Both the position numbers and the translations under genes were made by a program. From the NCBI GenBank assembly GCA_039881045.1, contig JAYWVB010000087.1:1-64000 (forward strand): DNA of 64,000 nucleotides, read 5' to 3'. The stretch is from Chaetomium olivaceum. Lineage: Eukaryota > Ascomycota > Sordariomycetes > Sordariales > Chaetomiaceae. Below, one piece after another: positions 1 through 11,168 of this stretch; the stretch's first letter is position 1, and every line of letters starts with the position of its first letter. The notes beneath the pieces are model-generated. The model ran no database searches and was not told the DNA's origin. It saw nothing but the letters and a program-made list of their open reading frames with translations.

Positions 1-550
1 TAAGAATCATGTATCTTTCTATTGGGCTGAAGAGGATCCTGTATGCTAGATCGTTCCCCAGATTCAGGATGCATATGCATATGGTGGTTGCAGACAACAG
101 ACCGTGGCTGATATCATCGGACCAACAAGGCGGGACACAGCCCTGAGCCAATGCCCGGACACGAGCGGGTCGACATAAAATATTTTGAACAGCTCAGGCA
201 TTCTCTGCACCGCCTCACCGCCATCATGTTGGCTCACTCACTTGGGCATCAGTCTTACCGTGACCTCTTCCTAGGTACGCACGACCGTAAGAGGCTGGCT
301 CGCAAGAGGCCGGCCTGGCGATGGGTGTGGCAGCGCACCGCAATCTATTATTCCATGACAAGGTAGAGCCCTTCGGCTCTTTGACCACACCTCATGATGG
401 TATTGGTACAGCCCTGCCCACCAGAAACCCGAACCGAAGCCAATCAGGAATTAGTGGTAAGCTTCGCCCAACCACCACGTGCATGGTGGCCATGAACCAC
501 GAAGCATAGTCCGGCAACGACGCCAGTGTCCCGGGTTCTACCCACTGTGC

Positions 551-580
551 CCATGCCATGCCATGCCATGCCATGCCATG
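551..580. repeat. (CCATG)6 microsatellite
   Basis: Six perfect tandem copies of CCATG are visible. Because the unit contains ATG it creates several spurious start codons on both strands. It lies outside any supported gene. Confidence 0.9.
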
Positions 581-885
581 CAGCTGCACTACGCCGCTCC
601 CCGGCCGTTGTACAGCAAGATGGGCTGATCTTCCGGGTGCTCGGATTGGCTTCGGGGACCGACTGTCAAATCCTACTGCTAGTGGCAGCATCACGATGCA
701 CAGCAAATACCTCGAGCCCTGATCACAAGCCATTCATGACAAGCCACATCAGCCGTTGAGCTGAACATGGCTGCCTTCAACCCCGAATATTGAGTTATTC
801 TTGGATGATGGAGATGCATGGCAATATTCGTGTCGGGGTATCGCAAACCTCGCGAGAGTGAGAGAATATGGTGATCAGGTATGTC

Positions 886-891
886 TATAAA
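886..891 (+). promoter_or_regulatory. TATA box (TATAAA)
   Basis: A TATAAA sits about 145 bp before the start codon of the cysteine-rich repeat gene and is followed by a C/T-rich stretch typical of fungal transcription start regions. Assignment is by position and sequence only. Confidence 0.5.
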
Positions 892-1034
892 TCTTTGAGT
901 CCAGACGTGGTATCTCGTTTTGTTTCGACATCCTCATCCCATCATCACATCATTCTCTACTCTCTCTAGCACTTAGCCTCCCTCAACCCTCATCTCCATC
1001 TTACACCGAGGTTGAACGCCTCAGAGCAGACATC

Positions 1035-3348
1035 ATGCTCTACAGCACAGTCCTCTTCGCCTTCCTCGTCGGAGGAGTGGCAGCTTCACCTACCACCACC
1101 AACAACTGCCCCAATGGCGTCTGCGGAGGCATCTGCGGCGACAGGTAAGCGGCCATCCATCCACTCGAAACATCCTCCCGCTTTCCAGTCTCACTAACAC
1201 CGCACACCACGCACACAGCATCGTGCAAGCCCCCAACGAGCAGTGCGACCTCGGCCCCAAGCTGAACGGCGCCCCCAACAGCGGGTGCAGCGCCGACTGC
1301 AAGATCGTCCCCGTCTGCGGCAACGGCAAGGTCGACTCGGGCGAGGAGTGCGACGCCGGCCACGACAACGGCAAGCCCGGCTCCGGCTGCTCCGCCGACT
1401 GCAAGTGCGTTGCTGTGTGCGGCAACGGCAAGCTCGAGGACGGCGAGGAGTGCGATGCTGGTCACGATAACGGCAAGCCCGGGTCTGGGTGCTCTGCTGA
1501 GTGCAAGAAGGCGCCTGTCTGCGGTAACGGCCAGGTTGAGCATGGCGAAGAATGCGATGCCGGCCACGACAACGGCAAGCCGGGCTCTGGTTGCTCTGCC
1601 GACTGCAAATGCACTCCTGTCTGTGGTAACGGCAAGACTGAGGCCGGCGAGGAGTGCGACCTGGGCCATGACAATGGCAAGCCGAACTCGGGCTGCTCTG
1701 CCGAGTGCAAGAAGACGCCTGTCTGCGGCAACGGCCAGCTCGAGAATGGAGAGGAGTGCGACGAGGGCCACAACAACGGCCAGCCGGGCGCCACCTGCTC
1801 CAAGGAATGCAAGAAGCTTGCCGTCTGCGGCAATGGCAAACTCGAGCCTGGTGAGGAGTGCGACCTGGGCCATGACAACGGCAAGCCCAACTCGGGTTGC
1901 ACCAGCGACTGCAAGACGTGCCCGGTTTGCGGTAACGGACAAGTCGAAGCCGGCGAGGAGTGTGACCTAGGCCACGAGAACGGCAAGCCAAACTCTGGAT
2001 GCTCCGCGGACTGCAAAACAGCTCCCATCTGCATCTGTGGTAACGGCAAGGTCGAAGAGGGTGAGGAATGCGACCTCGGCGATGCCAACGGCACACCCAA
2101 CTCTGGATGCTCCAAGGAGTGCAAGGTCGTCTCGGTCTGCGGCAACGGAAAGGTTGAGCACGGCGAGGAGTGCGATGCCGGCGAGAACAACGGCAAGCCA
2201 AACTCTGGATGCTCCGCGGACTGCAAGACAGCTCCCATCTGCATCTGTGGTAACGGCAAGGTTGAAGAGGGTGAGGAATGCGACCTCGGCGACGCCAACG
2301 GCAAGCCCAACTCCGGCTGCTCCAAGGAGTGCAAGGCGACCCCCATCTGCGGCAACGGCCAGGTCGAGCACGGCGAGAGTGCGACGCGGGCCCGCGCAAC
2401 GGCGCCTACAACAGCGGGTGTGCCACTGACTGCACCATCTGCGGCTACTGCGGCGACGGCATAGTCGACCACCCACAAGAACAGTGCGACCTCGGCTGGC
2501 AGCTCAACGGCACCCCGGGCGCCGACTGCTCCGCCAACTGCACCACCACCGTCACCCCCTGCGGCGAGTGCGGCGACGGCATCGTGCAGCCCGGCGAGCA
2601 GTGCGACGACGGCGTCGACAAGAACGGCAAGCCCAACTGGCGCTGCGGCAAGGACTGCCAATGGGCCTCCCCCATCTGCGGCAACGGCATCTCGGAGTGG
2701 CCCGAGGAGTGCGACGAGGGCAAGGACCTCAACGGCACGCCCGCCTCCCGCTGCACCGAGACCTGCACACTCAAAGAACCCTGCGGCCCTCCCCGCCCGC
2801 CCGTCTGCGGCAACGGCGTGGTCGAGTACCCCGACGAGCAGTGCGACGACGGCTACATGAACGGCCAACCCGGCAGCAACTGCACCACCTCCTGCCAACT
2901 GCGCACCTGCCACGCGGGGTGCGACGGCAACAACACGCCCGACCCCCGATGCGGCGACGGCAAGATCGACTCGTCCACCGGCGAACAATGCGACGACGGC
3001 GAGCACAACAACGGACACGAGTGGTCCACCTGCGACGCGCACTGCAAGCTCAAGCCGACGACCACGCCGGGCCACTGCGAAACCTGCAACCCCAACCCCT
3101 TCTTCAACAAGTGCACCATCACGACCTCCTGCATCGTCGCCCCCGGCGAGCGCAACTACTGCGCCTGCCGCGCCGGGTATCGCGCCAACGGCCTGCTGCC
3201 GACCGACCAGCGGCAGTTCCGCCTGCAGTTCGAGGGCCAGGGCTACCGCGTGTTCGTGGCCCCCGGCGTGGAGTGTGATACCCTCTGCTCGAGCCCCCAT
3301 CCGGGGCCGGAGTCGTGCCAGGAGGTGCCCGTGAGGGAGGATTGCTAA
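1035..3348 (+). CDS. Secreted DUF4215-type cysteine-rich repeat protein (one frameshift)
   Basis: The start at 1035 gives a signal peptide (MLYSTVLFAFLVGGVAAS). Exon 1 is 1035-1144 and an intron at 1145-1218 joins in phase to exon 2. The mature protein is about 17 tandem modules of roughly 34 residues of the form CGNG-x4-GEECD-x-G-x-NG-x-P-x-SGC-x3-C, matching the 'Myxococcus cysteine-rich repeat'/DUF4215 family, each module with six conserved cysteines. A C-terminal region with more irregular, EGF-like cysteines ends at 3348. Expected length is about 746 aa. Around 2374-2380 one base is missing (GGCGAGAGTGC where every other repeat has GGCGAGGAGTGC), which shifts the frame; the downstream frame continues the repeats immediately. 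No transmembrane segment is seen, so an extracellular or cell-wall location is inferred. The function of such proteins in fungi is unknown to me. Confidence 0.85.
1990..2301 (+). repeat. Near-identical internal duplication, 210-bp offset
   Basis: The segment 1990-2091 recurs at 2200-2301 with only about three silent or near-silent differences, while other modules of the gene differ much more at DNA level. This marks a recent two-module (about 70 codon) duplication within the cysteine-rich repeat array. Confidence 0.85.
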
Positions 3349-3976
3349 AGTGCCTTGCCTAGAGGTGCTCTCTTTTCTTGAGGTGGGTGGATGGGGGGAA
3401 GTGTGCTCAGGGGATGACTGAGGCGGGGTGGGGTGTAAGGGGGACTCGGGGGTAAGGGGCCGCCGGGGAGGGGAGTTGGTAAAAATTGGGTGGGATGTTG
3501 GGCTTTTCTTTTTCATGGTTACTTCTCGCTTCTTACTGTCCTTAATAGCCTCTGCGGCGACCTCCTTTTTTTTGTTACCACTTGGGTATTCTTCTCTTTG
3601 CGCTTTTTGGGTTTTGGATTAGAGTTCACGGTTCCCTTGGTCCTTAGACCCTTACTCTCCTTGATACCTCGAATAGCTTTATTGATAATAGACTTGATCT
3701 CCTTAGACCTCAACAGCCTGCTTGTTGAGAGCAGGTCGACTTGCCGCGCTGAAACCTCGGGTAAGGGTAGCTTGCTTGATGACGACACAACATCTTCTTG
3801 AACCGTCTCCTATGCCGCAACGCAGCATGTCATACTCCGACACAGTGATATCGACCACATCAAATCGCCTTTTTATTCCCCAAACGCCGACCAAATGCAC
3901 ATCTTCCATCTTACCATTTCTATTTACCAACACACACACACACATCATTCGCTCAGGTATATACCATCCCATCATT
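3349..3976. other. Convergent intergenic region with (CA)n
   Basis: This is the 3' space between the cysteine-rich gene (+) and the WD40 gene (-). It holds T-rich stretches compatible with 3' UTRs and a short CA-dinucleotide run at about 3930-3944. No gene is supported. Confidence 0.6.
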
Positions 3977-5467
3977 CTACGCCTCAAAGATCAACACGAC
4001 ACCGTCATCCCCCGCAGTCACAACTCTCTCCCCGGTCTCACCCTGCACAAACCCGAGCACACCACCCCCGTCACCACCACCGCGATGACCCCTCCACTCC
4101 TTCACCAACCCCGACGACGCCGCCCCAGCCACAGCCGCCTGACTAGCCGTAGCACCCCTCAGATCCCAACGACGCACGACACCATCCAGGCCACACGAAG
4201 TCAACAACCAACCCGCAGCAGCCGCCGCCGGCGCGGCGCGCACAAAGTCAACACGCACAACCGACTCGCCGTCATGGGCGCCCTTGAGGTGGCGGCGCAG
4301 GGCAAACGACCGCGACGGATCAAAGACGGCAATACTCCCGTCGACCGACCCGGCCGCAAGCAGCGGGGTGGCTGGGTTGGGCGAGAACGCCAATGATTCC
4401 ACACCGTCCTGCTGCACGGCGAGCGCGGCCAGGATCGTACCCGCCTGGTTCTCGGCGCCGCGTTGCGCCTGGGCTGGGCGCGGCTGGGAGAGGCGCGGGA
4501 GGCTGACGATGCGGATGGCGCCGGCGGCACCACCCACGGCGAGGAGTCCGCCCGAGGGGGAGATGGCGACCGAGTAGAGGCCGCCTTCGACGGCGAAGCG
4601 CTGGTCGGCTTCGGTGAGCGAGACGACGGTCTGGCCGTTGTCCGTGACGAGAGACTTGGCGGTGGCGGCGCCCCAGACGTCAAAGACGTGCAGCGAGGCG
4701 TCCTCGCTGACGGTTGCTAGGAGAAGGCCATCGGGCGTCCATGCGCCGGCGGTGCAGGGTGCGGTGTGTAGGAAGTAGGACTGGACGATCTGGATCGGGT
4801 TGGACGGGTCGGAGGCATCGAGGGTCAGGACCCAGACGGAGCCGTCGGATGCGCCGAGAGCGATGGTGTTGGGGTGGTCGGCCGACGGGCACGGGATAAG
4901 CCAGTTCACTTCTTCGGTTTCTTGCGACTCGGCGAGGAATTTGAACTTGGCGGAGGTTTGGGAGGCGGCGACTGCGTATACGCGTAGGCGGCCGTCCATG
5001 CCGCCGCTCACGAGGAATTCACCGCGCGGCAGGGTGAAGGTCAGCGCGTTGATGCTGTCGGTGTGGCCATCGATGGCGAAGAGCGGCTCTAGCTCGGTCG
5101 TTTGTTGGGCGTCGGGATCGGAGTTGTAGCTCGGTGGGAGGACCGGACGGGAGACAGCGGCCGAGGTGTCGATCACGTAGCCCTTGCCTGGAGCATCTTC
5201 ATCGTCGCCCTCGGAGCCTCCCGTTGCGATCAGGTTCGGGTAAAGCGGATGCTGGGCGATGGCAAAGACAGAGTCTTTGTGGCCGTCAAAGTAGGCAATG
5301 CTGTCATTCTGCAAGAGAATCTCCTCGCCCTCGTCGTCGGAACCCATGGCCATATCACCGTCCTCATCGGCATCCTCCACCATTTCCTGAATGTCGTCCT
5401 CGGCGAGCATCTCGACCTCGGCATCATCATCCTCGGGTTGGTCGCGGTGGGGATTTGAAGACGACAT
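3977..5467 (-). CDS. SQT1: SQT1/AAMP-type WD40 ribosome-assembly chaperone
   Basis: A single-exon gene of 496 aa. The first ~55 residues are strongly acidic (runs of E/D) and are followed by WD40 repeats: FDGHKDSVFAIAQHP (about 61), IDGHTDSINALTF (about 132), SEDASLHVFD, LAVGGAAGAIRI, LAAGSVDGSIAVFD, TSCGLDGVVRRWD and a final TAGDDGVVLIFEA. This acidic N-terminus plus seven-to-eight-blade propeller is the layout of Sqt1 (AAMP in animals), a dedicated chaperone that binds the N-terminus of ribosomal protein uL16/Rpl10 for 60S assembly. The ATG at 5467 is preferred because the open frame upstream of it is not conserved-looking. Length matches fungal Sqt1 (about 430-520 aa). The frame is intact, unlike several neighbours. 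It is a WD40 protein for certain; the Sqt1 assignment is by layout. Confidence 0.85.
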   Translation of the reverse strand: MSSSNPHRDQPEDDDAEVEMLAEDDIQEMVEDADEDGDMAMGSDDEGEEILLQNDSIAYFDGHKDSVFAIAQHPLYPNLIATGGSEGDDEDAPGKGYVIDTSAAVSRPVLPPSYNSDPDAQQTTELEPLFAIDGHTDSINALTFTLPRGEFLVSGGMDGRLRVYAVAASQTSAKFKFLAESQETEEVNWLIPCPSADHPNTIALGASDGSVWVLTLDASDPSNPIQIVQSYFLHTAPCTAGAWTPDGLLLATVSEDASLHVFDVWGAATAKSLVTDNGQTVVSLTEADQRFAVEGGLYSVAISPSGGLLAVGGAAGAIRIVSLPRLSQPRPAQAQRGAENQAGTILAALAVQQDGVESLAFSPNPATPLLAAGSVDGSIAVFDPSRSFALRRHLKGAHDGESVVRVDFVRAAPAAAAAGWLLTSCGLDGVVRRWDLRGATASQAAVAGAASSGLVKEWRGHRGGGDGGGVLGFVQGETGERVVTAGDDGVVLIFEA

Positions 5468-6167
5468 TTTGTATTGGTGAGAGCTGGGGATATGACCGGC
5501 GTGGGAGAGGCCTAGGAGTTGAGATAGGGTATGAGAAGGAGCTGTATTTTCTTGTGTCGCAACCCCCAAACAGCGGTTTCGCAGCGGATAAGTAAAGTCA
5601 AGTTGAGGAAAGTGGGATGATGGCGGGGTCGTGATTTTTAATCCTTGCAATCTGCCCGCCTGCTTGATAAGCAACCCCAACCCTCTGCCATGGATTCCAA
5701 GGGATTCAGGGGGCTTCCAAATCCCGGATGATGGATATGGATCACAAGTCTGTCACCTACATAATTGGTGATCTATTCAGTTGCTCAACGTAAACATGGG
5801 TTGTGGAATCTCATGGGTACACTAAACGTGTATTAGAAATCGGCTTCGTGCCTGAACTAACACAATACTCTATGCTTCTACCCGTGTTGAACGCCGTCCG
5901 CTAACCGCCCCAGATGCCTCTCCGTCCGTTGCCTATCATCTCATGTGTTGAAAAGCAAGTATGCTAGCGCTTCCGTTTTCCCCCGTTGAAGTCCCCCGTC
6001 CTGGTTGAAGTCCGTTTCCAATGCTCACGCATGCTGGTTGGGTATATGGGTGGTTGAACCTTGAAGTGTTGAAAGCCGATTTCCCCCGCTGCGTAAATGA
6101 TGAAATTCCCAAATGCGCCTGGTTCTTTTTTTTCATGCCGTCCCTTTGTATGTTTCAATGCTTGCAC
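5468..6167. other. Intergenic: SQT1 promoter and GCV2 3' region
   Basis: Both flanking genes are on the minus strand. I see no additional gene and no clear regulatory motif here. Confidence 0.5.
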
Positions 6168-9100
6168 CTAGGATGAAGCCTCGCCGGTGGTGTCCTCGAC
6201 AGGCGGGCAGGTGCAGAACAGGTTGAGGTCACCGTATGCTACCAAGTTTGTCAGCAAACACATTCAGCAATGGCGGGATAAGGAGAACTCACTGTCATCA
6301 ACCCGGGCAACGCTCGGCCAGAACTTCTTCTCCTTCAGCCACGCCACAGGGTAGGCCGCCCTCTCCCGCGTGTACGGCCTGTCCCACTTGGCGCCGGCCT
6401 CACCATCCCCGGAGATGATATCAGACATGGGGTGCGGCGCCATCTTGAGCACATTGCCCTGTCTCGGCACCTTGCCCTCCTCGACCTCGCGGATTTCCTG
6501 CCGGATATTGACTAGCGCCTCGACGAACCGATCCAGCTCCTCCTTCGACTCGGACTCCGTCGGTTCAATCATGAGCGTGTTGGCAACCGGCCAGCTCATG
6601 GTGGGCGCGTGGAAGCCGTAATCCTGCAGCCGCTTGGCAATGTCGATGGCCTCAACGCCCGCGGTGTCCTGGAACGGGCGCACATCAAGGATGAACTCGT
6701 GCGCGCACCGGCCGTGGTTGTTGGTGTACAGGATCGGGTAGTGGGGCTTAAGCTTGCTGAGGAGGTAGTTTGCATTGAGGAGCGTGATGGTGGTTGCTTT
6801 CTTGAGTCCTTCTCCGCCTGAATTACACTGTCAGTAACTGATCTTTTAAAGGATTTGTAAAAATGGTGACCCACCCATCATCGCGTTGTATGCCCAGCTG
6901 ATGGGCAGGATGCTAGAGCTACCGTACGGCGCGCTGCTGACCGGGTGGTTGGGGTCCTCGACATTCGTCACATCTTTGGTCGGGAGGTGGGGAATCAGAT
7001 GCTCCTTGACACAGATGGGCCCAACACCCGGGCCTCCACCGCCGTGGGGAATGCAGAAGGTCTTGTGCAGGTTCAAGTGGCACACATCGGCACCAATCTC
7101 ACCGGGGAGCACAGCCCAATCTGCGCGTTCAAGTTCGCGCCGTCCATGTACACCTGGCCGCCGTGGGCGTGCACAATCTCGCACACCTTCTTGATCTGGG
7201 GTTCGAACACGCCAAAGGTGCTCGGGTACGTGATCATCATGGCACCGATCTGGCTCGAGTGCTGTGCGCACTTGGCCTCGAGATCCGCCAAGTCCAGGTT
7301 GCCCGTCTTAGTGTCACACTTGACCGGCAAGACGCGCATGCCCGCCATAGCTGCCGACGCCGGGTTCGTGCCGTGGGCCGAGACGGGAATGAGGCAAAGG
7401 TCGCGCGTAAGATCGCCCCGGCTCTCGTGGTATTTTCGGATGGCGCGGAGACCGGCAAACTCACCCTGAGCGCCCGAGTTGGGCTGCAGAGATACGCCGT
7501 CCATGGCGGTAATCTCCTTAAGCTGATCTTCGAGGGCGTTGATGATGTCGCGGTAGCCCTTTGTCTCTTCGGCGGGAGCGGCCGGGTGGACGTTGGAGAA
7601 ACCGGGCAGTGTGATGAGAGCCATCTCAGCGCTGGCATTAAGTTTCATGGTGCACGACCCGGGGAATCATCGAGTGAACGAGAGACAGGTCCTTGGACTG
7701 CAGATGGTGGATGTACCGGAGAAGCTCAGTTTCGGAGTGGTGCGTGTTAAAAACGGGGTGTGTGAGGTAGGCCGACTGCCTACGTAGGTTCGGGGATGTG
7801 TTCGAGAGCAGTGGCCGATTGGGAGCTCTCGAGGAACTGCTCGAGTAGCGGAGCGTATTCTGTGAGTGACGCGGTGCCATTCTTGCCACCAGCCCGGGCG
7901 AACACCTTGATCAGAGCGAGAAGATCGCGCTCCTCAACAGTCTCGTCAATGCTGATGATAACACTATCAGAACCATCCTGCCGGATGTTAATGCCCTCAT
8001 CCTTGGCAAGGTTCTTGATTGCCTCAGCCTTGCCGGGACAGGAGATAACAACAGTGTCAAAAGCCACCGGCTCCGAACCGGAGTCCAGCCCGAAATGGCG
8101 AGCAGCAGACTGAACCACTCTTGCGCCCAAGCTGCACCTTTCGGCAATCTTCTTCAAGCCACCGGGGCCGTGATACACGGCATAAAAGGCACTGATGTTG
8201 GCTAGCAGCGCTTGCGCCGTGCAGACGTTGCTTGTAGCCTTCTCTCTCCTGATGTGCTGCTCTCTGGTCTGCAGAGACAGTCTGAGAGCCCGCTCCCCGA
8301 GTCGATCCTTGGAGACGCCAATGAGACGGCCAGGCATTTTCCTCTTATGCTTGTCTGTGATAGCAAAAAAGGCGGCATGGGGCCCACCGAATCCAAGAGG
8401 AACACCAAATCGCTGGGAGTTGCCGAAGGCGATGTCCGCACCCCACTCACCAGGCGGCGTCAAAACAGTGAGGGCCAACAAGTCAGTAGCAGCGCTGAGA
8501 AGAGCGCCTTGCTTGTGGACGGCGTCGGCAAGCCCCTTGAAGTCGCGCACCTGACCGTAGGTGTTTGGGTACTGAACCAGCGCACCAACCAAATCGTCCC
8601 CTACGCTTTCCAACTCGGAGAAATCAGAGGTCGACAGATCCATCACCCGAACACTGATTCCAAATCCTTCAGCACGGCTGCGCAATACGTTCAGCGTCTG
8701 GGGGTGAACGTTCTTGTCGACAACGTAGGTCTTGCCGGGGCGCTTAGCCCTGGACGTGGGGAGGGCATTCATCGACACGGTCATGGCCTCGGCGGCGGCA
8801 GTGCCCTCGTCCAGGAGACTGGCGTTCGACATAGGAAGGCCGGTCAGGTCCGAGACCAAGGTTTGGAAGTTCAGTAGCGACTCGAGGCGACCTTGGCTAA
8901 TCTCGGGTTGGTAAGGGGTGTAGCTGGTATACCAGGCGGGGCTCTCGAGCACGTTGCGCTTGATAACCTCGGGAGTGATGGTGCCGTAGTAACCGGCACC
9001 GATGAAGTTCTTCCTGCTAGATTCGTTGCTCTCGGCAGCAGCTCGTCCAAGAGCCAACACTTCCCATTCCTGGTGACCTTCCTTGGTCGCCCGGCTGGCG

Positions 9101-9474
9101 GCGGAGTCAAACGCATCTCGACGGCGCGGGAAGAGCTCACGGGACGAGAGGATGTCGGCGGGGATCACCTGCTGAACGAACTTGTCCATGGAATCGACCG
9201 GCGGGGAGAGCGCCTTGAGCATTTGCTGGGCGCTCTCGTCGTCGGGGCCGATGTGGCGGCCTGCAAAGTTCTCGTGAGTCGGGAAAAGCGCTGGTAGCCT
9301 GACGAAGGGGCGTGCCCGGGTAGTATCAGTGGCCGAGCTGGTCCATCTGACAGCAGTGCTGCGTATGCAAGATATGTAGTTCCATGGCCGTCCCACGGGT
9401 GCAGCGGCGCGAGATGCGAGCACGGAAGCACCCAGGGTCCGGCCAAGACGGCCAATTTGCCGTGATGCAGTCAT
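6168..9474 (-). CDS. GCV2: Glycine decarboxylase P-protein, mitochondrial (frameshifted sequence)
   Basis: The P-protein of the glycine cleavage system is a PLP enzyme that decarboxylates glycine and passes the aminomethyl group to lipoyl-H protein in the mitochondrial matrix. The N-terminus is Arg/Ala/Ser-rich (MTASRQIGRLGRTLG), a typical presequence. The N-terminal half includes FAGRHIGPDD and GYYGT; the C-terminal half has the PLP-lysine motif HLNLHKTFCIPHGGGGPG, GSSSILPISW and FQDTAG, ending in VDDTYGDLNLFCTCPP. Introns lie at 6818-6874 and 6239-6292, both with GT/AG and correct phase. Expected length is about 1065 aa, as usual. Three breaks occur in the conserved body: about 7780-7790, about 7655-7663 (the GSCTMK motif) and 7101-7104 (CCCCGGGT read as CCCCGGT). 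All are one- or two-base losses, mostly in homopolymers, with the correct frame continuing at once, so sequencing error is more likely than gene death. Confidence 0.93.
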
Positions 9475-10309
9475 TCTTGTGGTTGTAAGTGAGCGGGAAG
9501 CCGAGAAATCCGGAAACCCCTTGGGTTCAAAGCTATGAACCGTCAGTTAGAGCATCGCAAAATAAAAGACAGAAAACACTGACCGACTCCTTGCCAGTGA
9601 TTTCCTCCCTTGAGATACCGCCCAGCAAACCGCCACTCCGCAAGCCGGCAACCCGAGAAGAAAAAAAAGATGGCGAATGTGAAAAAGTGCCAAGACCAGG
9701 AACAGCCGATTGCCAATTGACGTCAGAAATCCCGAACTCTGCCCCTCAGGAATCTCCAATTGACCCCGGATCTGCCGCTTCTCGCCCAGGGGAGAGAAAT
9801 AAGATGGGACGGCGACTGTTGATGAAGTGGCAGAAGGTCGGCCACGCACCTCAGTCCCCGGTCGGACAACACTTCACCAAGTAGTCAGCAGATCACACAA
9901 AATCCACCGCTATCGGTCGCCTATTCGGCTCGGATTCGGCCCCCTGGTGGCATCTTGGGAGGAACTGATAAGGTAACCGATTCGGGTATTCTCGGGCCGC
10001 CGGTGTTCAGGGAGCCCTGTCGTGATTGTTGCGCTGCAGTTTGTCAGGTTCGCCAGGCCCGTTGGTGAATACAACGGCTGCCAGTGGCTCACTGGCTCAA
10101 AACCGCTGTGTGCCAAGCCCCTCCATGTGTGGCCGGCAGCGACGGGAGAAGACCCGCACACGCCCAGACCTTCCCGCCGTCACTGAACCCGGAAGTCGCA
10201 CCCAAAAAAATCTGGACCTCGAGGTTGTTTCCGACGTACAGCGCGCTCAGAGACCGACATCCACATCACCAAACCAACCCCAAATCGTCCATCCATACCA
10301 CCTTCCAAA
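9475..10309. other. Bidirectional promoter region GCV2 / TOM5
   Basis: The region separates two divergent mitochondrial-protein genes. No further coding sequence is supported and no motif could be assigned with confidence. Confidence 0.5.
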
Positions 10310-10603
10310 ATGTTCGGAGGCTGTGAGTTGCAACCCCGCTAGCAACAATCGATTTTGATTGTTTTGAGCTATCTCGAGTTGTTCTTCTAACCAAAACTTC
10401 CCTTCCGCAGTCCAACCCCCGCAAGCATCCCCCGAGGAGCTCCTCGCCGCCGAGGCGGAAGCCGCCTTCACCCTCCAGCGCGCCCTCGCTGCGGCCGCGG
10501 CGCTCTACTTCTGTAGGCCATCCACTGGCTCATTTACAATATTCCAAGTCTAACTCTACGCCTAGCACCCTTTGTTGTCGACGCCGTCTCCAAGATGTTT
10601 TAG
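10310..10603 (+). CDS. TOM5: Mitochondrial import receptor subunit TOM5
   Basis: A 50-residue protein encoded in three tiny exons: 10310-10322, 10411-10512 and 10566-10603, with introns GTGAGT..CAG and GTAGGC..TAG, all in phase. The product starts MFGGFQPP, has the acidic/amphipathic stretch EELLAAEAEAAFTLQRA, one hydrophobic segment (LAAAAALYFSPFVV) and ends DAVSKMF. This length, the single C-terminal membrane anchor and the SPFVVDAVSK tail match fungal Tom5, a small tail-anchored subunit of the outer-membrane TOM translocase that helps pass precursors to the Tom40 pore and stabilises the complex. It lies divergent to GCV2. Confidence 0.87.
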
Positions 10604-11168
10604 ACACCACTTGACATCGGCCGAAGCTCAACTATCATGGCATCACTTCTTGGTATATATACCTCCCGTTTTGCGACACAATATAGAGTCCGATAAACAT
10701 GGGCCCGGGTCATGATACGGTGTGAACATAGAGAAAGAGCCGGAAAATGAGGGAGGGGGGTTGTGGATAGCTTGTCCCCCGACCCAGCGACGCCCCGCTA
10801 CGCAGCAGGGGCGGAAAGCCATCTAGATGATAGGGCGTCACTTTTTCTCCCTCTCTTCGTATACGATATTGTCACAGCATGAGCATGGGCATGAGCATTT
10901 CCCGCAAAAGGGTATGATGGGGTGGCGTATATTCACTCCTCAGGAACGGCATCGCGGGGCGAACAAAGTCGCGGCGACATAATGTACAAATAAACATGAA
11001 CAACGCATTCAAGCGCACCATCACACTAACAGATGCAACCGTGATCATACGAATACCTTCGACATCAACAGAACCCTTCTTCACCCTCCCTTGCGAGATG
11101 CTACAAAACATCGGCTAACATTACATCGCAAATCCTCCTGGGTATCATTCCTGAAGCCAGACCTCTCC
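10604..11168. other. Convergent intergenic region TOM5 / NUP57
   Basis: Only 3' flanks of the two converging genes are seen; no gene or repeat is supported. Confidence 0.5.

Larger units (their letters stand above)
1..1034. other. Gene-free 5' flank of the cysteine-rich gene
   Basis: No convincing coding sequence is seen here; the short open frames lack homology and codon structure. The stretch holds a pentanucleotide microsatellite (551-580) and, at its right end, a TATA-type promoter followed by a pyrimidine-rich leader (about 920-1010) for the gene starting at 1035. Confidence 0.6.

Noticed and set aside
392..733. Minus-strand 113-codon frame with repeated MAWHG
   Set aside because: Its regular part is only the translated (CCATG)6 microsatellite; the rest has no protein-like pattern.
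1040..3516. Long minus-strand frames (300 to 684 codons) opposite the Cys-rich gene
   Set aside because: They are antisense shadows of the tandem repeat array; the plus strand has signal peptide, intron and conserved cysteines.
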